This document shows positions 1 to 8,371 of a stretch of 64,000 nt of DNA, piece by piece. Each line of letters begins with the position of its first letter. Position 1 is the stretch's first letter. Location of the stretch: NCBI GenBank assembly GCA_028289195.1, contig JANQQR010000023.1, positions 186,001-250,000 of the forward strand, in the 5' to 3' direction. The position numbers and the translations under genes are program-made. Source of the stretch: Phycisphaerales bacterium (lineage in GTDB: Bacteria > Planctomycetota > Phycisphaerae > Phycisphaerales > UBA1924). The notes beneath the pieces were generated by a model that was not told the DNA's origin, made no database searches, and saw only the letters and a program-made list of their open reading frames with translations.

Positions 1-131
1 CTGCCGTTCGATCCGGGGCTGGCCTGCACGGCCCGCTCGCCGGCGCTGAGACGACCCACGTCGCCCGGTCCGGGCGCAAAGGACCCGTCGTTCGCGACGC
101 CTCCTTCGGTTGCGGCGGGCTGGATCGTCAT
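1..131 (-). CDS. Partial hypothetical protein (N-terminus only)
   Basis: An open frame runs leftwards from an ATG at 131 off the window edge and gives 43 codons without a stop. The peptide starts MTIQPAATEGG and is rich in Gly, Pro, Ala and Ser, with no signal peptide or motif. It follows the Nudix gene on the same strand after about 50 bases, so the two could be co-transcribed. No strong ribosome-binding site precedes the ATG. The product is not recognisable, and the start may lie elsewhere. Confidence 0.4.
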   Translation of the reverse strand, partial: MTIQPAATEGGVANDGSFAPGPGDVGRLSAGERAVQASPGSNG

Positions 132-183
132 CTGGTCTCGCACCAAGAGTGCATGATACGCGCGGGCCGGTCCACCCGCGGGC

Positions 184-753
184 TCATGGTTCTGAGGGAT
201 TCGCCCCACGGGCTTCCAGCGAGGCCGCCCGCTCGAGGTCCTGGCTCGCCAGCCATGCCAGCAGGTCCTGCATCACGCCCTCGTTGGCCTCCGGAAACCG
301 GAACTCGCCCCACTGCTCGAGGGCGATCCATCGCCATTCGGCGACCTCCAGGGCCCGGGGCTCGGGCGAGCCGGGCTCTTCTCGACAGATCCAGGGATGG
401 AGGCGGACGGTCGCGTGGTCGTAGGCGTGGACCCGCTCGTTCAGGGGGTTCAGGGGCTCCACGAGCACCCCGACCTCCTCGAGCAGCTCGCGCCTGACGC
501 AGGCGGAAGTTTTTTCCCCAGCTTCACACTTGCCCCCCGGCAGTTCCCAGTACCCACCATATACGGTGGTCGCCTTGCGCCGGGTAATCAGGATCTCGTA
601 TCGGGGCTCGCCGGGAGCATCCGTTCGGGTTATATTCGCATTGTCATTTCGGGTTGTGTTCGGCACCCCCCTCAGGACGATCCCAAGGCCGACATCGATG
701 GGCGCAGGATCCGACACGTCCACGCTGTTATTGGTGTTAAGTGTATTATTCAC
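184..753 (-). CDS. Nudix hydrolase (MutT-like)
   Basis: This 189-residue protein should hydrolyse a nucleoside diphosphate linked to another group, as MutT does for 8-oxo-dGTP. The Nudix box is complete at about residues 73-95 (GGKCEAGEK followed by RELLEEVG), with the metal-binding REUXEE core intact. Just before it, YGGYWELPGG is typical of MutT-type enzymes. The open frame begins with GTG at 753; another GTG lies at 723, and neither has a clear ribosome-binding site, so the start is uncertain. The first 50 residues include an Asn/Thr-rich stretch encoded by A/T-richer DNA than the rest. Substrate cannot be told from sequence. Confidence 0.85.
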   Translation of the reverse strand: MNNTLNTNNSVDVSDPAPIDVGLGIVLRGVPNTTRNDNANITRTDAPGEPRYEILITRRKATTVYGGYWELPGGKCEAGEKTSACVRRELLEEVGVLVEPLNPLNERVHAYDHATVRLHPWICREEPGSPEPRALEVAEWRWIALEQWGEFRFPEANEGVMQDLLAWLASQDLERAASLEARGANPSEP

Positions 754-881
754 AATGACTTATGCGATATTCGACGATCCTTGCCCCGGCCCGTTGACGC
801 CCGGATCCGAGGGCCTACGCTAGGCTGATTGCGGCAGAATCGCGCTCGCCTGGCGGGCGGAAAATGGACGATACTGAACTT

Positions 882-897
882 CGCGGCGCGAGCCGCG
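882..897. repeat. GC-rich hairpin, core of REP-like element (copy 1)
   Basis: CGCGGC and GCCGCG pair around a GCGA loop. The same 16 bases recur exactly inside the copy at 1323-1348. This copy lacks the outer bases of that element. Confidence 0.5.
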
Positions 898-1322
898 TGG
901 CACGCCGTCGATCGGGGATCGGAGCCCTCGATCGGCGGTTTTTTCATGCGCACGATGCACTACATGTCGTTGGTGTGCGCGCACGCGCGACATGTTGTGC
1001 GTGCGCAGCGCACGAGCGCTGACAAAGACCGAGAAGTGCGCACGTTCGCGCGAGATCGCTGCATGATCGCGGAAGAACGCAGCATGTTCGCGCACGTTCG
1101 CGACATGTGCGCGCTTGTGATTCCTGTTGAACGAGAATCAACGCACGACAAACAGCGCACGCGCGCGTTCACAGCGTCGCACAGAGCTGGAGGTTCACGC
1201 AGTTGGCGTCGCGCAGTGACCACACACACATGGGTGAACGCTCGATCGTGAGGATGCGCGTGCATTCGATCCCGCTCTGCGCGGCGTGAATGGGTATCGA
1301 GCGCATCGAAGCGAGGCGATCT

Positions 1323-1348
1323 ACGAGCCCGCGGCGCGAGCCGCGGGT
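1323..1348 (+). repeat. REP-like palindromic element (copy 2)
   Basis: This is a 26-base unit with an 8-bp stem (CCCGCGGC at 1328-1335 and GCCGCGGG at 1340-1347) and a GCGA tetraloop of the stable GNRA type. The unit at 1436-1461, read on the other strand, matches it at 24 of 26 positions. Two inverted copies about 90 bases apart resemble REP/BIME arrangements in other bacteria. No T-run follows, so it is not a standard terminator. Confidence 0.6.
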
Positions 1349-1435
1349 TCTCTGATCGCACCTCGGGCGAGCGTTTCCCGTTTCGAGAGTCGCGCTTCGA
1401 TCTCGCATGCACCCGGCGCAGCAAGAGTCAAAGGT

Positions 1436-1461
1436 ACCCGCGGCTTGCGCCACGGGCTCGT
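1436..1461 (-). repeat. REP-like palindromic element (copy 3, inverted)
   Basis: On the minus strand this matches the 1323-1348 element at 24 of 26 bases. The differences are one stem position and one loop position (GCAA instead of GCGA, so still a GNRA loop). It lies 30 bases downstream of the CstA stop codon. Confidence 0.6.
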
Positions 1462-1491
1462 AAAGGCGGTGGGTTCGGGGGTTTCGATCCG

Positions 1492-3786
1492 TCAGGCGCT
1501 GTCGGCGCCGAGCCAGTTGGGGCGCTGGTCGCCGGTCCATCGGAGAGCCGTCTCGATGATCAGCCACGCCTCCAGCGCCAGCGTGATCGTCGCGACGCTC
1601 ACGAGCAGCCAGTTCTGCTGGCTGAGCCACGACGGGTTGTCGGCGTTGCCGACGAAGGCCTGCCAGACCATGGCGCTGGCGGGGACGATCAGCATGATCA
1701 CCAGGGGGGGAATGGCGAACCACTTGGGCCTCCCGGTGGCCAGCAGCCACGCGACGATCACGATGAACGCGAAGCCGGCGAGGAGTTGGTTGGTCGCGCC
1801 GAACAGCGGCCAGAGAATCAGCGCGCCCTGGCCGGCGCCGGCGAGCGACCACGACTGGCCCGAGGCGGGGATAGCCGCGAGCAGCGCGGCGGTGACGACG
1901 GCGAAGATCGATGCGCCGTGGACCGTGGCGAGCCACTTGAACGGGTTGAGCGCCGAGGCGGCGAGCCAGGACTTGTCGTTGTCGTGGTGGTAGACCTCGT
2001 GGGCCGGGTGCTCGGCGCCGCACTCGGGGCAGGTGATCGACGGGTTGCTCGCGTGCCCGGAGAGGTCGTAGCCGCAGCCGGCGCACTCGTGGCGACCTCG
2101 CCTGGGCAGGAAGGTGCGCGAGAGCTCCTGGATCACGTAGCGCTGCAGGCGGCAGGCAGTGTCCATGGTCGTCGCGGCGAAGGAGGCGACCATGACGGCC
2201 ATCAGCGCGATGGCGACATCGCGCGCGATGCCGAGGGAAGCGACGAAGTTGGCGGCACCCTCGACGAAGGCGCCGACCTTCTTGCCGAGCGAGCCGGCGG
2301 CTGACCAGGATTCGTATTGCTTGGCGAAAGCGATGGGGCCGGACATGGCGTAGCGGTCGGGTGAAATGACCGCGACCCGTCCGTCCTCGAGCCAAATCCA
2401 CTCACCAATGGGTGCTGTATGAAACTCGGTTCTTAACTGGGACCGGGCGCCGGAGGCGTCGCGTTCGATGAACGTTTCCTCGATCTTCACCGTCGCAAAC
2501 TCGTCTATCTGAAAGCCGTCGGATTCGACTATGAAAGTCCGCTTGTCGACTCCGGGTCGTGTCGGAATCTTCTGCGAATAGGGAACAACTCCCCAGTCGA
2601 CCGGTTCGCCTGCTTTCAAACTGTCCAATTGCTCAGGCCCCGGTGTGATGAGACCCGGGTTCGTGTTCAACTGGCTCGCTGCCCCCAACCCGATCCCCCC
2701 GACGCACGCCGCGATCACCAGCGTCGCCAGGAACCCCTCGGTCAGCATCGAGCCGTAGCCGACGACGCGCGCGTCGGTCTCCTTGGCGATCTGCTTCGAC
2801 GTCGTGCCCGAGCCGACGAGGCAGTGGAAGCCCGAGCAGGCGCCGCAGGCGATCGTGATGAACAGGACCGGCAGCAGCGGCGGCGCGCCGACGGGTGTCC
2901 AGTTGATCATCGGGGCGACGATCTCTAGGGGCGGGCGATCGGGTGATGCGCTCCCGAGCGACGGCCCGCCGAGGATCGCTGCCGCGAGCAGCCCGGTGGT
3001 GATCAGGCCGAGGGCCGTGATGAGCTGCAGCGCGTTGATGTAGTCGCGGGGCTGGAGGAGCAGCCACACCGGCAGCACCGAGGCGGCGTAGGCGTAGCCC
3101 AGCAGGAACGCGGTCCACATCCAGATGGGCTGGCTCGCCATCTGCGCGTTGAACTCTCCCAGCAGGCCGGCGTCGCCCCAGATCACGCTGGCGTACATCA
3201 ACCCGAGGGCGAGGAACGAGGGGATGACGATCGAGCGTCCCTTGCGATGGATGAGCACGCCGATGATCAGCGCCAGCGGGATCTGCACGAGGACCGGGAA
3301 GATGGCCGCGGGGTACTGCTTGAGGACGACGGCGATCACCAGGCCAAAGACCGCGAGGACGATCCAAAGGCCGACAATCAGGATGCACAGAAAGATGAGC
3401 CTGGCGCGGGGGCCAAGCAGGTCGCCGGCGATATCGCCGATCGAGCGCCCCTTCTTCCTGAGGGAGACGACGATCGAGCCGAGGTCGTGGACGGCGCCGA
3501 CGAAGATCGCGCCGAAGACCACCCACAGGATCGCCGGCAGCCAGCCCCACATGACGGCGATGGCGGGACCCACGATGGGGCCCGTGCCGGCGATCGACGT
3601 GAAGTGGTGCCCGAAGATGATGCTCTTGCGGGTGGGCACGTAGTCGCGCCCGTCGCGCTCGGTGGTGGCGGGCGTCTCGGCGTCCGGGTCGAGTTGGAAG
3701 ACGCGCCGCGACAGCCAGCGCCCGTAGGTGAAGTAGGCGACCAGCAGCGCGATGCCCGCGATGGCGACGAGGGCGAGTGCGTCCAT
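1492..3786 (-). CDS. cstA: CstA-family carbon starvation protein / pyruvate transporter
   Basis: This is a 764-residue polytopic membrane protein. The N-terminal half carries the CstA signature, including a conserved RKSIIFGHHFTSIAGTGPI stretch near residue 53 and the following hydrophobic helices. CstA proteins import pyruvate and perhaps peptides when carbon is scarce. Two segments are unusual. Residues about 372-478 form a hydrophilic insert, encoded by A/T-richer DNA (about 55% G+C over 2401-2600 against 65% over 3101-3200 by hand count). Residues 568-589 form a zinc ribbon, C568-x2-C571-x14-C586-x2-C589, with the planctomycete-style CGYDLSG and CPECG halves. No clear ribosome-binding site precedes the ATG. 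The family is certain; the substrate is not. Confidence 0.92.
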   Translation of the reverse strand: MDALALVAIAGIALLVAYFTYGRWLSRRVFQLDPDAETPATTERDGRDYVPTRKSIIFGHHFTSIAGTGPIVGPAIAVMWGWLPAILWVVFGAIFVGAVHDLGSIVVSLRKKGRSIGDIAGDLLGPRARLIFLCILIVGLWIVLAVFGLVIAVVLKQYPAAIFPVLVQIPLALIIGVLIHRKGRSIVIPSFLALGLMYASVIWGDAGLLGEFNAQMASQPIWMWTAFLLGYAYAASVLPVWLLLQPRDYINALQLITALGLITTGLLAAAILGGPSLGSASPDRPPLEIVAPMINWTPVGAPPLLPVLFITIACGACSGFHCLVGSGTTSKQIAKETDARVVGYGSMLTEGFLATLVIAACVGGIGLGAASQLNTNPGLITPGPEQLDSLKAGEPVDWGVVPYSQKIPTRPGVDKRTFIVESDGFQIDEFATVKIEETFIERDASGARSQLRTEFHTAPIGEWIWLEDGRVAVISPDRYAMSGPIAFAKQYESWSAAGSLGKKVGAFVEGAANFVASLGIARDVAIALMAVMVASFAATTMDTACRLQRYVIQELSRTFLPRRGRHECAGCGYDLSGHASNPSITCPECGAEHPAHEVYHHDNDKSWLAASALNPFKWLATVHGASIFAVVTAALLAAIPASGQSWSLAGAGQGALILWPLFGATNQLLAGFAFIVIVAWLLATGRPKWFAIPPLVIMLIVPASAMVWQAFVGNADNPSWLSQQNWLLVSVATITLALEAWLIIETALRWTGDQRPNWLGADSA

Positions 3787-3857
3787 GGCGCTTGAGGATA
3801 CGGGGAGGGGGAGGATGGGGGTGGCACGGGATCGCGCTCGCGTTGCCCGGCGCGCAC

Positions 3858-3893
3858 AGAACCGGCGAGCGGGTCGCCCCGCCCGCCGGCTCT
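3858..3893. terminator. Long hairpin between two minus-strand genes
   Basis: AGAACCGGCG at 3858-3867 pairs with CGCCGGCTCT at 3884-3893, and GCGGG pairs with CCCGC, around a four-base loop that reads GCGA on the minus strand. It lies 32 bases beyond the stop of the secreted gene at 3925. There is no T-run, so it may stabilise the 3' end or act as a REP-like unit rather than an intrinsic terminator. Confidence 0.35.
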
Positions 3894-3924
3894 CTCGGGA
3901 AAGGAACCGCCGTGGGTGCTCGGC

Positions 3925-6174
3925 TCAGGGGCAGGCGTCGCCCCAGTGCTGGAGCACCGCGGTGATGTCTTCGAAGTCGACAATGCCGTCGCAGTTGGCG
4001 TCGCCGACGCCGGTGCCGTCGCCGGGCTCGAGCCAGTGCATGAGGATCGAGGTGATGTCGCCGAAGTCGACCGTGCCGGCTTCGTCGCGCGTCGCGTTGC
4101 CGGGGCAGCAGGCGGGAGCGCGCCCGATCCAGTCGAGGCGGAGCAGCACGGCGTTGGGCTCGTAGACGATGTCCCAGTAGTACGTCGCCGTCGGTGTGAA
4201 GGAGACGGGCTCTTCGAGGAACGTGCCGGTCACGCCGCCGAGGGCGGTGAGGATCGTGAACTCGTCGTTGGCCTTGGGCGCGAAGAAGCCGGCCTCGCCG
4301 AGGTTGTCGATCTTCACCTCCAGCGTGCCACCCAGCGCCGCGCCTCCGCCCGAGACGATCAGCAGGTCGTGCTCGTCGCCCTGGGTGTAGCCGCCGACCG
4401 AGACGCGCCAGGTCGCGCCAGGTTCGTTGGTGAATTCGTCGACGCTCGCCGAGCCGGAGTCGCTCCCGACTTCGAGCCTGCCCTTGTTGGCAAGGGCCGA
4501 CAGCCCGGTGGTCGTGCCGGCTTCGAGGACCATGTGCCCGCTCGGTCCGACGACGAGCGAGCCCAGACCGGAGAACATCGCCGCGGCGCGGACGCGCGTG
4601 AACCCGTCCATGATCAGCTCGGAGTCCGAGGGGCCGAGGTCGACGTTCGCCGCGCCGTTGTGCGCAGCGAACTCGGCGTCGGCGCTGATGCGCACCCGCC
4701 CGTCGAGGACGTTCAGGTCGCCGTTCATGATCATCCGGGAGCCGGCCACGCGGGTCTCGATCAGGTGGGTGAGCCCGAACAGGTCCATCTGCCCGTCCAT
4801 CCGCCAGGCGTCCTGTGGGTCGGAGAGGTTGAGGGTGAGCTTGGAGAACACTCCGCCCGCGATGTCGAAGGTGCCGTCGAAGGGGCCGTCGAGCGTGTCG
4901 ATGCTGTCGGCGTTGATCGTCAGGCTGGAACCGATTTCCCAGACCGTCTGGAAGGCTCCGTCGAGGTCGAACACATCGGCGTTGATGATCGTGGGTCCGG
5001 TCACCTGCACGTCGCCGTTCTGGCGCGCAAAGCCGTTGAAGGCTACGGTTCCGTCGTACACAGCCGGTCCGTTGATCCGAACGATCCCCTGGTTGGGAGC
5101 ATCGCTGTAGGTCGAGAACTCGCCGCCCTCGAAGAGGACCGGGCCGTCGATCTGGATCTTCCCGAACTGCCCGATGATGTACTGGCCGCCCAGGAAGGTC
5201 GACTCGCTGTCGAGTTCGAGCTCGCCCTGGACCGCGATGTCGACGCCGGTGTTGGCCCCGAACGTCACCGGCATCAGGAAGCGGAGGCGGGCGTCCTGGT
5301 CGTCGAGCGTCATGAGCCCGTCGAAGTCGAGCGGCGTGCCGTCGATCTTCGCTCCGTTCGAGGGCATGCCGGGCCCGAGCACGTTGAGCGCACAGCCGGT
5401 GCCGCACTGCCAGCCGCCGGCGACGTTCATGGTGAGCTCCGAGCCGCGCCCGAGGAGGATGGTGCCGTCGAACGGATCGATGAACGAGCCCGCGATGACC
5501 TCGAGGCCGCTGTATTCGGCGCTCACATCGAGCGTGCCGTTGCCACCGGTCCCGTCGAGGTCGGCCATCTGGTTTCCGATGGTGCCGTGCTGGATGACGA
5601 TGTCGTCGCCCTCTGATGGCCGGATCACACCGTTGTTGGGCATCCCGTGGACGTTGCCGACCTCGAGATAGCCGCAGCCGATGATCTCACCGCTGTTGAA
5701 GCAGTCGTTGTGGGATTTAACCGGCGCGCCGTCGCGCAGATCGAGGATGCCCCCGGGGCCGATGGCCAGCTCGCCCTGGAAGTGCTCCTCGTTGATCGCG
5801 CCCGGCGCGGGCCGCGCGATGATGCGAGAGCCGGCGCCCGTGATCGAGGCGATCCCGAACGAGACGAGCTCGAACCCGTTGCAATCGACCGTCATGCCGT
5901 CGGAGATGTAGAGCGCGTCGTAGGCCTTCGGCCCGGTGAGAAGAACGGTCGAGAAGGCGGCGGTCTGGAGGTTGCCGATCAGGGCGGTGTCGTTCGTGTC
6001 GGGCACTCCGAAGGGGATCCACTTGTTCGGATCCTGCCATGAGCCGGGCCCGCCGATCCATGAGTAGGTGCCGGCGGAGGCGGAGGTCGCCAGGCCGGCC
6101 GCGGCAAGGAGGATCGAGGCGGCACGGACGGAGCGGTATCGCGGGCGCGGTGCGCCGTGGTCAGGGGATTTCAT
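3925..6174 (-). CDS. Large secreted beta-solenoid protein with C-terminal dockerin-like tail
   Basis: This is a 749-residue exported protein. A basic N-terminus and hydrophobic core end at an Ala-x-Ala site near residue 34. The body is Gly/Asp/Asn-rich with repeated short strands of the autotransporter-associated or parallel-beta-helix kind. The last 65 residues hold two dockerin-like calcium loops, each with D-x-N/T-x-D-x-G-x-V-D-F-x-D-I-T spacing and ending in a Trp and a Cys. In planctomycetes such tails occur on many surface or exported proteins. The start has a GGAG site seven bases before the ATG. No catalytic motif is visible; a structural or adhesive role is a guess. Confidence 0.8.
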   Translation of the reverse strand: MKSPDHGAPRPRYRSVRAASILLAAAGLATSASAGTYSWIGGPGSWQDPNKWIPFGVPDTNDTALIGNLQTAAFSTVLLTGPKAYDALYISDGMTVDCNGFELVSFGIASITGAGSRIIARPAPGAINEEHFQGELAIGPGGILDLRDGAPVKSHNDCFNSGEIIGCGYLEVGNVHGMPNNGVIRPSEGDDIVIQHGTIGNQMADLDGTGGNGTLDVSAEYSGLEVIAGSFIDPFDGTILLGRGSELTMNVAGGWQCGTGCALNVLGPGMPSNGAKIDGTPLDFDGLMTLDDQDARLRFLMPVTFGANTGVDIAVQGELELDSESTFLGGQYIIGQFGKIQIDGPVLFEGGEFSTYSDAPNQGIVRINGPAVYDGTVAFNGFARQNGDVQVTGPTIINADVFDLDGAFQTVWEIGSSLTINADSIDTLDGPFDGTFDIAGGVFSKLTLNLSDPQDAWRMDGQMDLFGLTHLIETRVAGSRMIMNGDLNVLDGRVRISADAEFAAHNGAANVDLGPSDSELIMDGFTRVRAAAMFSGLGSLVVGPSGHMVLEAGTTTGLSALANKGRLEVGSDSGSASVDEFTNEPGATWRVSVGGYTQGDEHDLLIVSGGGAALGGTLEVKIDNLGEAGFFAPKANDEFTILTALGGVTGTFLEEPVSFTPTATYYWDIVYEPNAVLLRLDWIGRAPACCPGNATRDEAGTVDFGDITSILMHWLEPGDGTGVGDANCDGIVDFEDITAVLQHWGDACP

Positions 6175-6282
6175 CTGGTTTCTCCGTTCTCGAGAGATGC
6201 GCGAGGCCGGGGAGCTTCACGCTTCCCGCGGCGACAGAGAACCACGCGGGGAGCGACGGGCCGGTGCGCCACGCAATTCGAA

Positions 6283-6309
6283 GAAAAGTGAGTCGCCCGG
6301 ACGGGGCGA
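6283..6309 (-). terminator. Possible weak terminator after the SurA-like gene
   Basis: On the minus strand TCGCCC and GGGCGA form a 6-bp stem just past the stop at 6318. Five bases later comes a short TTTT. The stem is short and the T-run brief, so this is tentative. Confidence 0.25.
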
Positions 6310-6317
6310 GCGCCGGA

Positions 6318-7382
6318 TCAGCCGCCGAGGCGCCGGATCCACTCCCGCTGCAGCTGAGGATCGAGGATCTGCACGCGGGCCGATTCCAGCAGCGTCCGCG
6401 CGAGCAGGTCCATCTCGGCGCGCTCCTTCTGCAGGCGCACGTCGGGCTCGAGGACGTCGCGGGCGGCCTGGGCGCTGGGCGGGGCGCTCGGATCCGCGGG
6501 ATTGATGCGCTCGAGCTTGAGGATGGCGTAGGTCGAGGCGAGCGCCACGGGCTGGGAGACCTCGCCGGGCGAGAGCTGGGCGAGCGTTGTGCGCACGGCG
6601 GCGGGGAAGGTCGGGTCGGCCGGGCTGATGGGCGGGAGCAGGCCGCCGCGATCGCGCGAGATGTCGGTGGAGAGTGCCGCGGCCACCTCGCCGAACGGTT
6701 CGCCGTCGCGTACGCGCCGGATCGCCTGCGTGGCCTGCGAGGCGGTGTCGGTGGTGATCAGGCGGGCGCTGTAGGTCTCGGCGTAGCGGAGCTGGTAGGC
6801 GAGTTCGAGGTCCTGGTTGGTGACGTTCACGCGCGGGGCGACGAGCGCGCGCATCGCGGCGTTGCGCCAGAGAAGAGCCTGGAATCGCGAGTCGCCCAGC
6901 GAGCGATTGCGCCGGAGCTGGTCGAGCAGAGCGCGGGCCTCGTCGGAGTCCGACGCGACGCCGCCAGCGGTCAGGGAGTCGATGAGGATCGCCAGTTCGG
7001 CGTCGATCTGCTCGGGGTCGATCGTGCGATTGACACGCGCGAGTTCACGCCTCAGGAGGGAATCGAGGATGTGCTCCTGGAGCACTGTCGCGCCCGCGGC
7101 TTCGACGAGGCCGACGGAGATATCCGAAGCCTCGATGGGCTGGCCGTCGAGCAGGGCGAGCGCGCCGACGGAGGGATCGTTCGACGCACCCTCGACGGTG
7201 CGATCGACGTAGCGGTCCGAACGGTCCAGGCCCCGGGTGACCTCGCGAGCCGTGGGCTCGGTGCTCCCCCCGGATCCGCCCGCGCAGCCGGTCAAAAAGA
7301 CGCCGAAAACGACGGCCAGGCCCGGAAAGCGGGCTCTGAGTGCCGATCGGTAGGGTCTTGTGGGGCGCATGGGTGGGAACAT
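6318..7382 (-). CDS. SurA/PpiC-like peptidyl-prolyl isomerase lipoprotein
   Basis: This 354-residue protein has a lipoprotein signal: a basic start, a hydrophobic run and the lipobox LTGC with Cys33. It should sit on the periplasmic face of a membrane. Residues about 60-190 look like the helical SurA N-domain. Residues about 205-285 look like a parvulin rotamase domain (region GEPFGEVAAALSTD, then GGLLPPI and the LSPGEVSQPV segment). The likely job is folding of exported or outer-membrane proteins. The ATG at 7382 or that at 7370 may be used; neither has a good ribosome-binding site. The divergent neighbour begins 74 bases away. Confidence 0.8.
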   Translation of the reverse strand: MFPPMRPTRPYRSALRARFPGLAVVFGVFLTGCAGGSGGSTEPTAREVTRGLDRSDRYVDRTVEGASNDPSVGALALLDGQPIEASDISVGLVEAAGATVLQEHILDSLLRRELARVNRTIDPEQIDAELAILIDSLTAGGVASDSDEARALLDQLRRNRSLGDSRFQALLWRNAAMRALVAPRVNVTNQDLELAYQLRYAETYSARLITTDTASQATQAIRRVRDGEPFGEVAAALSTDISRDRGGLLPPISPADPTFPAAVRTTLAQLSPGEVSQPVALASTYAILKLERINPADPSAPPSAQAARDVLEPDVRLQKERAEMDLLARTLLESARVQILDPQLQREWIRRLGG

Positions 7383-7456
7383 GGGGGGAGGGGCCTGCGG
7401 ATAGAGAATACGGCTTCAGAGACTCGGGGCACACGCCCGATCCTCTTTGCCGCATC

Positions 7457-8371
7457 ATGGGGACTCAGATGGCGAGCGCGACGACGACACCCCCGACCAA
7501 TGGCCACGCGCCGGCCCAGCCCGCGCCCCCCACACCCCCCGCACCCCCAGCGCCGACGCCCGCGGCTCCTCCGACCGGTTTCAACGCCGGCACGCCGGGC
7601 GGCGAGCTGGCACTGTGTCCCTACTGCGGGCATCGCCAGTCGAACCGGGTGCAGTGCGAGCGCTGCAAGGGGCTGTTCGAGCCTCTGAGCCGCCAGGCGA
7701 CGCAGAACGCGATGGGCCCGTGGTACCTGCGCGACGAGCAGAATCCGTTCCGGCCGGGGTGCTCGTTCGAGAAGCTCAAGGCGCTGGCGGAGAAGGGTCG
7801 CGTGCAGCGCGACTCGATCATCCGCGGGCCGACCACGCGCCAGTTCTGGACGCTGGCGTGCAACACGCCGGGCGTCGCGGTGCTGCTGGGCGAGTGCCAC
7901 AGCTGCCACCGGCGCGTGTCGCCCGACGACTACATGTGCAAGTCCTGCGGCGTGGTGCTGGGCTACACCGGGGATCGCCAGCACATGGGCCTGTCACCGA
8001 TCAAGCTGCTGCCGGGCGAGGCTTCGCCCGCGGCGGTGGCCTCGAGCGTGATGGGCACATCCGACCGTCGTCCCCACGGGCCGGTGCGCGAGATACCGGC
8101 CATCACGCCCGCACCGGCCGCGCCGGTGCAGCAGCGGATGCCCGAACCGGCGCCGGTCACGCAGGCTGAGCCAGAGGGCCCTGCGCCGATCAGCGCGGGT
8201 GCGCGTCTTGCCGAGCGACGTCGCCAGTCGCGGCGCGACGCGATGCGCGTGGCGATCGCGACGATCATCGGCGTTGGCGTGATGGGCGGGGCGATCGGTG
8301 CCGTGGCGATGTTCTCGCCGTCTTCGGGCGATGCGGAGGCCGCTCAGGCCGAGACCCCCGATCAGCCCTAG
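7457..8371 (+). CDS. Zinc-ribbon / GYF-like domain protein with C-terminal membrane anchor
   Basis: This is a 304-residue protein of mixed architecture. A Pro/Ala-rich linker fills residues 15-42. A zinc ribbon follows (Cys 54, 57, 67, 70). Residues 87-145 resemble the GYF_2 fold (GPWYLRDEQNPF, then SFEKLKALAEKGRV and an R-x-T-x-x-x-W stretch), which usually binds proline-rich peptides. A second metal site has Cys 147, 150, 161 and 164. A single hydrophobic helix at about 262-286 suggests a tail-anchored membrane protein. ATGs at 7457 and 7469 are both possible. Its TAG overlaps the stop codon of the convergent gene. Function is unknown; a scaffold role is a guess. Confidence 0.7.
   Translation: MGTQMASATTTPPTNGHAPAQPAPPTPPAPPAPTPAAPPTGFNAGTPGGELALCPYCGHRQSNRVQCERCKGLFEPLSRQATQNAMGPWYLRDEQNPFRPGCSFEKLKALAEKGRVQRDSIIRGPTTRQFWTLACNTPGVAVLLGECHSCHRRVSPDDYMCKSCGVVLGYTGDRQHMGLSPIKLLPGEASPAAVASSVMGTSDRRPHGPVREIPAITPAPAAPVQQRMPEPAPVTQAEPEGPAPISAGARLAERRRQSRRDAMRVAIATIIGVGVMGGAIGAVAMFSPSSGDAEAAQAETPDQP

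Larger units (their letters stand above)
754..1491. other. Non-coding, palindrome- and repeat-rich intergenic region
   Basis: No credible gene lies here. The open frames on both strands are Arg/His/Ala-rich and have no ribosome-binding site. Bases 940-1260 are dominated by alternating GCGCA/TGCGC and GCATG/CATGT words. A 13-base word (GCGCACGTTCGCG) occurs at 1038-1050 and again at 1090-1102. CGCGACATG occurs at 986-994 and 1099-1107, with its partial inverse at 963-969. There is a perfect 7-bp palindrome at 1000-1014. Three GC-rich hairpins (listed separately) flank this block. It lies downstream of the CstA gene and upstream of the Nudix gene. Confidence 0.6.

Noticed and set aside
940-1260. 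Possible CRISPR array
   Set aside because: Repeats are short, unequal in spacing and not separated by unique spacers; there are no cas genes.
829-1424. Several open frames in the 754-1491 region
   Set aside because: They are low-complexity, without ribosome-binding site or homology cues, and reflect repeated words.
2633-5407. 924-codon minus-strand frame between CstA and the secreted protein
   Set aside because: It is Arg/His-rich, has no family features, and overlaps two real genes on the same strand in another frame.
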